A stretch of 64,000 nucleotides of DNA, taken from positions 434,001 through 498,000 of the forward strand of contig NZ_CAKKLP010000001.1 of assembly GCF_918698085.1 (NCBI RefSeq), in the 5' to 3' direction. Each line of letters starts with the position of its first letter. Within the stretch, counting starts at the first letter, position 1. This document shows, in pieces, positions 60,655 to 64,000 of the stretch. A model generated the notes under the pieces. It searched no databases. It was not told where the DNA came from and was given only the letters and a program-made list of their open reading frames with translations. Made by a program: the position numbers and the translations under genes. This DNA is from Chryseobacterium sp. Bi04 (GTDB lineage Bacteria > Bacteroidota > Bacteroidia > Flavobacteriales > Weeksellaceae).

Positions 60655-61047
60655 ATGATCCATATGAAATTTAAATTGAACCTGAAATATCTGTTTCTTA
60701 GTATTTTTATTTTCCTGACAGAAGTAGTAATTGCTACCGAACTGAAGAATGTCTTTTTTATTAGGGCCTATCTCGGTGATGTTATTGTAGTAATACTTCT
60801 TTATACCCTCGTAAAGAGTTTTATAAAGGTAAGCAATGACCGGAAGCTTATTCTCGGCATCCTGGCGTTTTCCTTTGTGATAGAATTTGCCCAATATTTC
60901 AATATTGCAGAAAAACTGGGTTTCAAACCCGGAAGCCTGATGTATATTGTGATCGGAAATTCTTTCTCATGGATTGACATTTTGTGCTACGCCGTAGGCT
61001 GTCTGTTTCTATATGTCCTTGTACAAATAAAGCCCTCAAAAAACTGA
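60655..61047 (+). CDS. DUF2809-like membrane protein
   Basis: A 130-residue membrane protein with four likely helices (about 9-25, 35-52, 62-82 and 98-122). It shows the DUF2809 features: RAYLGDVIVVILLYTLVK, LAFSFVIEFAQYF near 71-83 and GNSFSWIDILCYAVG near 102-116. The start could also be the ATG three codons downstream. The function of the family is unknown. Monocistronic. Confidence 0.85.
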   Translation: MIHMKFKLNLKYLFLSIFIFLTEVVIATELKNVFFIRAYLGDVIVVILLYTLVKSFIKVSNDRKLILGILAFSFVIEFAQYFNIAEKLGFKPGSLMYIVIGNSFSWIDILCYAVGCLFLYVLVQIKPSKN

Positions 61048-61055
61048 AGGCTTTC
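61031..61055 (+). terminator. Possible terminator of the DUF2809 gene
   Basis: AGCCCTCA and TGAAGGCT pair, with one mismatch, across the stop codon with a 6-nt loop, then TTTCTATT. Weak to moderate. Confidence 0.5.
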
Positions 61056-61072
61056 TATTGAGATTGATGCAT

Positions 61073-61501
61073 TTATTTTACAGTCTTAAAAATCAGGGGC
61101 TGTCTCATTCTGATCCTCACTTTTTCACCGTCTTTTTCACCGGCAATCCATTTTGTATTGATTTTTTTGAGCGCTTTTAGGAACTCATCCCTTATGATTT
61201 CATTTTTGTAAGCTTCTATTTTTATATCAGACATGCTGCCATCCTTTTCTACAACAAACATTGCCGTAGCGGAAGCTTCTTTAATCCCCGATGCAAGTAA
61301 AGTCTGTGTTTGAAAGTTGCTTACAAATTCCTTTCGAAAAGCTTGTAATCCGCCTGGAAACTCAGGATTTTTATCTTTTGACTGAGCATGGGGAGAAGAA
61401 ACAGAATTCGCCTTTGGACGTGTGCTAGTAAGTAGGTCCTGTTGTGCCTCGGCAGAAAATAAACCTAAAAACACAAGTGATAAAAGCAGATATTTTTTCA
61501 T
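61073..61501 (-). CDS. Secreted TonB-C-like domain protein
   Basis: The ATG at 61501 (MKKYLLLSLVFLGLFSAEAQ) gives 142 residues; the longer frame is less likely. After the cleavable signal (about 1-20) comes a TonB_C-like domain: PEFPGGLQAFRKEFVSNF, ATAMFVVEKDGSMSDIKIEAY (about 79-99) and a final strand. It lacks a membrane anchor and Pro-rich linker, so it is not a standard TonB. It resembles the protein at 63073. It lies 10 bp downstream of the YARHG lipoprotein gene. Confidence 0.82.
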   Translation of the reverse strand: MKKYLLLSLVFLGLFSAEAQQDLLTSTRPKANSVSSPHAQSKDKNPEFPGGLQAFRKEFVSNFQTQTLLASGIKEASATAMFVVEKDGSMSDIKIEAYKNEIIRDEFLKALKKINTKWIAGEKDGEKVRIRMRQPLIFKTVK

Positions 61502-61511
61502 GAGTTTACTT

Positions 61512-62432
61512 TTATCTTCCAAAACTGTCATATTTATCTTCAGCATACTTGGTAAAGCGGTTTAATAAGGCAACATTTTCTTTTTCCATGGGAGAAAGTT
61601 CGTTATCTACATTACTGGAAACAGGGATATACCAGTCTGTTTGTTCAAAGAAGTTTCTATAGGTTTCCTTTTTGAAAGAATAACCGTGTCTGGCAAATAC
61701 AGAATTTTTGATGATCTCAAGATCCAGTTTTCTTAAGTTTTTAAGATCCTTTTCTGTTAGTTTCTGCTTGGAAGCATTAAGCCTGAATATGGCTTCAGAG
61801 GCCACCCTGTTTTTAGAGGTTTTATAGCTTTCTGTTTTTCCGGTTTCCTCATCGGTGTACTTTTCTACAAAGTCTTTCGGATTAGACCAGTCTACCAGAT
61901 TGGAATCTTTATCCAGCATGAAATTCGGGTTATAAACAAATTCTTTTTTTGCTAATTTCAGGGTTTTAACAGGTGCTTTTACGGCTGTTTTATTGAAAGC
62001 GTTCCATTTTCCGGTTAAGCTGTCGCCATTGAGCTTTACTTCAAACCGGCCATCAGTCTTATCATTTCCCGGCTCATCCAGGACAAATAATTTTGAAGCT
62101 TCATTAAAGACCCCTCTGAAAGGACGTTGGTTTCCACTTACAATGCTTTGCCCATAGACACTATCCTTTGTTATCTTGTTGATTTTTAAAGAAATCCTCT
62201 TATAAGATCCTCCTTCGTACTCGGAACCATCCGACTCGTCAATCATTTTCTCCATGCCGGCAAATTCACCGGTATAAATTCCATAGTATTCTTTATAGAT
62301 CTCCGGGATTACCACAGAATCTTTTTTTGCAGTTAGAGAATCTTTTCCTGATTCACTGGTTTTTCCGTCCTTTTTACAGTTCATTAAAGAAACTGCCAAT
62401 AAAGCGGTAAGGGTGTAATTTAAAATTTTCAT
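61512..62432 (-). CDS. YARHG-domain lipoprotein
   Basis: A 306-residue lipoprotein with lipobox SLMNC (Cys19) and a Lys/Ser-rich linker. The middle part (about 45-145) is a beta-rich domain; the C-terminal half holds the YARHG domain: KNLRKLDLEIIKNSVFARHGYSFKKETYRNFF (positions about 235-267), then WYIP and LSPMEKENVALL. YARHG proteins are extracellular or periplasmic, role unknown. Its ATG overlaps the upstream DUF2306 gene stop by four bases. Confidence 0.88.
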   Translation of the reverse strand: MKILNYTLTALLAVSLMNCKKDGKTSESGKDSLTAKKDSVVIPEIYKEYYGIYTGEFAGMEKMIDESDGSEYEGGSYKRISLKINKITKDSVYGQSIVSGNQRPFRGVFNEASKLFVLDEPGNDKTDGRFEVKLNGDSLTGKWNAFNKTAVKAPVKTLKLAKKEFVYNPNFMLDKDSNLVDWSNPKDFVEKYTDEETGKTESYKTSKNRVASEAIFRLNASKQKLTEKDLKNLRKLDLEIIKNSVFARHGYSFKKETYRNFFEQTDWYIPVSSNVDNELSPMEKENVALLNRFTKYAEDKYDSFGR

Positions 62433-63067
62433 ATCTGTTTTTTGGTAATTAAATATTCAATCAAAAGGATATTGGGAATCCAGCCCAGCCATGCAATGAT
62501 CTGATAGACATCCATAGGATTGGGATGGAATAAATATACAATAATAACTTTCCACATTCGTAGGGTAATCGCAGATAAAGTAAGGGCAAAACTCCGCCAC
62601 ATCCATTGCTTATGTTCTTTAAACTTTTTCTGTTTTGCAAACTGATAGGCTTTATACGTAGAAACCCACCAAAGACTCCCTAAAATAACGAAAGAGATTT
62701 TGGAAAGGTAGCCTCCGTTGGCAAAAAATCCCATGTAGATTCCAGAGGGTGCAGCCAGAATCAGGATTAAAAAAATATAGACTTTTCCAATATTCCTGTG
62801 AAAGTTTCTTATTCCGAAATCCTTTCTGAGAATAGCCAAAAATCCGGTAAACAGTAAAAAAATACTGGTATACACGTGGATGTAGAAAAAAACGAGATAT
62901 TCCGGTCTGTCCTGAACTTCCGTCTGTTTGATCATCAGAAAGCTTACATTTGGATTGAAAGGAATATATTCAAGAGTGATTTTCAGCATCAGCCAAAAGA
63001 AATATCCGAATCCTAAAATCAAAAGGATCTTGAAGAGTTTTGAACTGTTTTTTTTGGCAGAAAGCAT
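62429..63067 (-). CDS. DUF2306-like membrane protein
   Basis: A 212-residue integral membrane protein with about six helices. It has FFYIHVYTSIFLLFTGFLAIL (positions about 51-71) and RNFHRNIGKVYIFLIL (about 78-93), the His-containing pattern of DUF2306, and an HKQWMWRSFALTLSAITLRMW stretch (about 147-167). The histidines may bind haem, as in related membrane cytochromes, but this is inference. It overlaps the YARHG gene by four bases (ATGA) and follows the TonB-C-like gene by 5 bp. Confidence 0.85.
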   Translation of the reverse strand: MLSAKKNSSKLFKILLILGFGYFFWLMLKITLEYIPFNPNVSFLMIKQTEVQDRPEYLVFFYIHVYTSIFLLFTGFLAILRKDFGIRNFHRNIGKVYIFLILILAAPSGIYMGFFANGGYLSKISFVILGSLWWVSTYKAYQFAKQKKFKEHKQWMWRSFALTLSAITLRMWKVIIVYLFHPNPMDVYQIIAWLGWIPNILLIEYLITKKQI

Positions 63068-63072
63068 ATTTT

Positions 63073-63468
63073 TTAATCAAGGCTTACTGATACTTGTGTG
63101 GTATACCAATACTCAACCGGTTTATTCTTATAAGTGGCAGGTTTCCACTTTCTGCTGATAGTACTGATGGCCCGTACCACTTCTTTATTAAGACCTTCAT
63201 GATCTCCAGTTGCGTTCACAGAGCTGATCTCTCCTTTGGAATCAATTAAAAATATAGCTTCTGACTTTACTGTTCCGGTTAGTGATGATAAAGCTTTAAA
63301 ATTCAATTTATTCATAACAAGACTTCTGAACGAGGCGATCCCTCCGGGAAATTCAGGTTGCGTATCTGCTTTGTTGGTGTAAGTTTTTGTAGAAGTCTGT
63401 TCGTGCTGTATTTGAGAAAAACATAAACCAAATGCCAGCAATACAACTAATATTGATAACTTTTTCAT
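63073..63468 (-). CDS. Secreted TonB-C-like domain protein
   Basis: A 131-residue exported protein with signal peptide (about 1-19, ending LCFSQ). The mature part is a TonB_C-like domain with PEFPGGIASFRSLVMNKL, SEAIFLIDSKGEISSVNA (about 70-87) and RKWKPATYKNKPVEYWYTTQVSV. Its domain layout and PEFPGG start are the same as in the protein at 61073, but it has no membrane anchor. It overlaps the flavoprotein gene by four bases and is second in the operon. Confidence 0.83.
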   Translation of the reverse strand: MKKLSILVVLLAFGLCFSQIQHEQTSTKTYTNKADTQPEFPGGIASFRSLVMNKLNFKALSSLTGTVKSEAIFLIDSKGEISSVNATGDHEGLNKEVVRAISTISRKWKPATYKNKPVEYWYTTQVSVSLD

Positions 63469-64000
63469 AATTCTAAGGTATTTAAGTCCTGTGCGATCAG
63501 CCAGCTTTCACTCCAGCATGCCTGAAAATTAAAACCTCCGGTAACCGCATCTATATTGAGAACCTCTCCGGCAATATAAAAATTGGGAAGGATTTTTGAG
63601 GACATATTTTTAAAGTTAATTTCCTTTAAATCAACACCTCCTGCGGTCACGAACTCATCTTTAAACGTAGATTTTCCTGTAACCTTCAGCTTTTTTTTGC
63701 AAAGGTTTTCAAGGATTTTCTGCATTTCTTTTCCAGAAATATTAGAGACTTGTTTATTAAGATCAACTTTTGAAACATCCAGTACTTTTTGCCAGAACCT
63801 GTTGGTAACTTCAAAGATCTTTGCCTGCCCAATCGTCTTTTTCGGATTGGATTGTTTAAAATTCTGGAAACTTTCTTCCGCTTCATCCATAGATCTTGAA
63901 ATAAAATTCACTTCGATCTCAAAATGATACTTTGATTTGGCCAGACTTATGGCTTCCCACGCAGAAATTTTTAAAACGGCAGGTCCCGAAAGGCCCCAAT
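63465..64000 (-). CDS. BaiN/HI0933-like NAD(P)/FAD flavoprotein (5' end outside window)
   Basis: The C-terminal part of a flavoprotein of the HI0933/BaiN group. The frame is open to the right edge of the window, so the N-terminal FAD-binding region is missing. Visible features, on the minus strand, are WGLSGPAVLKISAWEA right at the edge, the insert domain with DEAEESFQNF, FVTAGGVDLKEINFKNMSS (about 90 residues from the end) and the FAD-closing GEVLNIDAVTGGFNFQACWSESWLIAQ. It is the first gene of the minus-strand operon visible here. A GTG at 63911 is not the real start. Confidence 0.92.
   Translation of the reverse strand, partial: WGLSGPAVLKISAWEAISLAKSKYHFEIEVNFISRSMDEAEESFQNFKQSNPKKTIGQAKIFEVTNRFWQKVLDVSKVDLNKQVSNISGKEMQKILENLCKKKLKVTGKSTFKDEFVTAGGVDLKEINFKNMSSKILPNFYIAGEVLNIDAVTGGFNFQACWSESWLIAQDLNTLEL

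Noticed and set aside
63465..63911. 148-residue complete gene starting at a GTG
   Set aside because: The frame stays open to the window edge and the added residues match the flavoprotein family, so the gene is cut by the window.

Overview
The window reads as chromosomal DNA of a Flavobacteriia member, most likely Chryseobacterium or a close relative in the Weeksellaceae. The reasons are AT-rich coding, many promoters of the Bacteroidota type (TAnnTTTG with an upstream TTG) instead of -35/-10 boxes, TonB-dependent uptake genes, 2TM-domain signalling proteins, GG-leader peptides and typical flavobacterial housekeeping genes. Both ends cut a gene: a giant NRPS at the left and a BaiN/HI0933-type flavoprotein at the right.

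Layout. 1-9022: the end of a nonribosomal peptide synthetase (C-A-T-C-A-T-TE) with a type II thioesterase and a TetA-like MFS exporter, probably a biosynthesis-plus-export unit. 9143-16242: a two-component block. It has a TonB-dependent receptor and a secreted partner, a LytS-like histidine kinase ending in a 2TM domain, three free-standing 2TM proteins, an ICMT-like membrane methyltransferase and a LytTR response regulator. Three promoters here carry the same 9-bp direct repeat with 21-bp periodicity, which fits known LytTR operators, at the same distance from the promoter. I read this as an autoregulated LytTR regulon that includes the receptor. 16347-22366: unknown proteins, a Cys/Gly-tailed GRDP-like protein and a flotillin-like SPFH protein; the last two share a nearly identical 37-38 bp upstream element at the same distance from their start codons.

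22387-31163: mnmA, an outer-membrane barrel, clpC with an 18-bp palindrome in its leader, a coupled remnant ORF and a GT4 glycosyltransferase, sufE, GT9 and GT2 glycosyltransferases, and twin tRNA-Val genes. 31146-43455: folC, a TolC-SprT-ManC run, bcp, nth (without Fe-S cysteines), a DUF885 peptidase and an ExbB-ExbD-TonB system. 43439-46585: a degraded four-helix-bundle (23S IVP) gene between inverted AGTTGCTAGTTGC-type ends, one of them expanded to a 7-bp tandem array, then a nucleoside-gate transporter and one copy of an intergenic repeat.

46586-55310: accD (without zinc-ribbon cysteines), fbaA, nadK, a CBS protein, an orphan promoter-terminator pair that may make a short RNA, a SPOUT methyltransferase, a YwqK protein, bestrophin, a JmjC-like cupin protein and a second copy of the intergenic repeat with a perfect 16-bp hairpin. 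55311-64000: mutS, two GG/GA-leader bacteriocin-like peptides, a lipoprotein, two secreted thioredoxin-fold proteins, and a minus-strand operon of BaiN-like, TonB-C-like, DUF2306 and YARHG genes.

All functional calls are from reading motifs; no database search was possible. The points I rate highest are the LytTR operators, the paired leader peptides, the shared element before the GRDP-like and flotillin-like genes, the four-helix-bundle insertion and the orphan short transcript.
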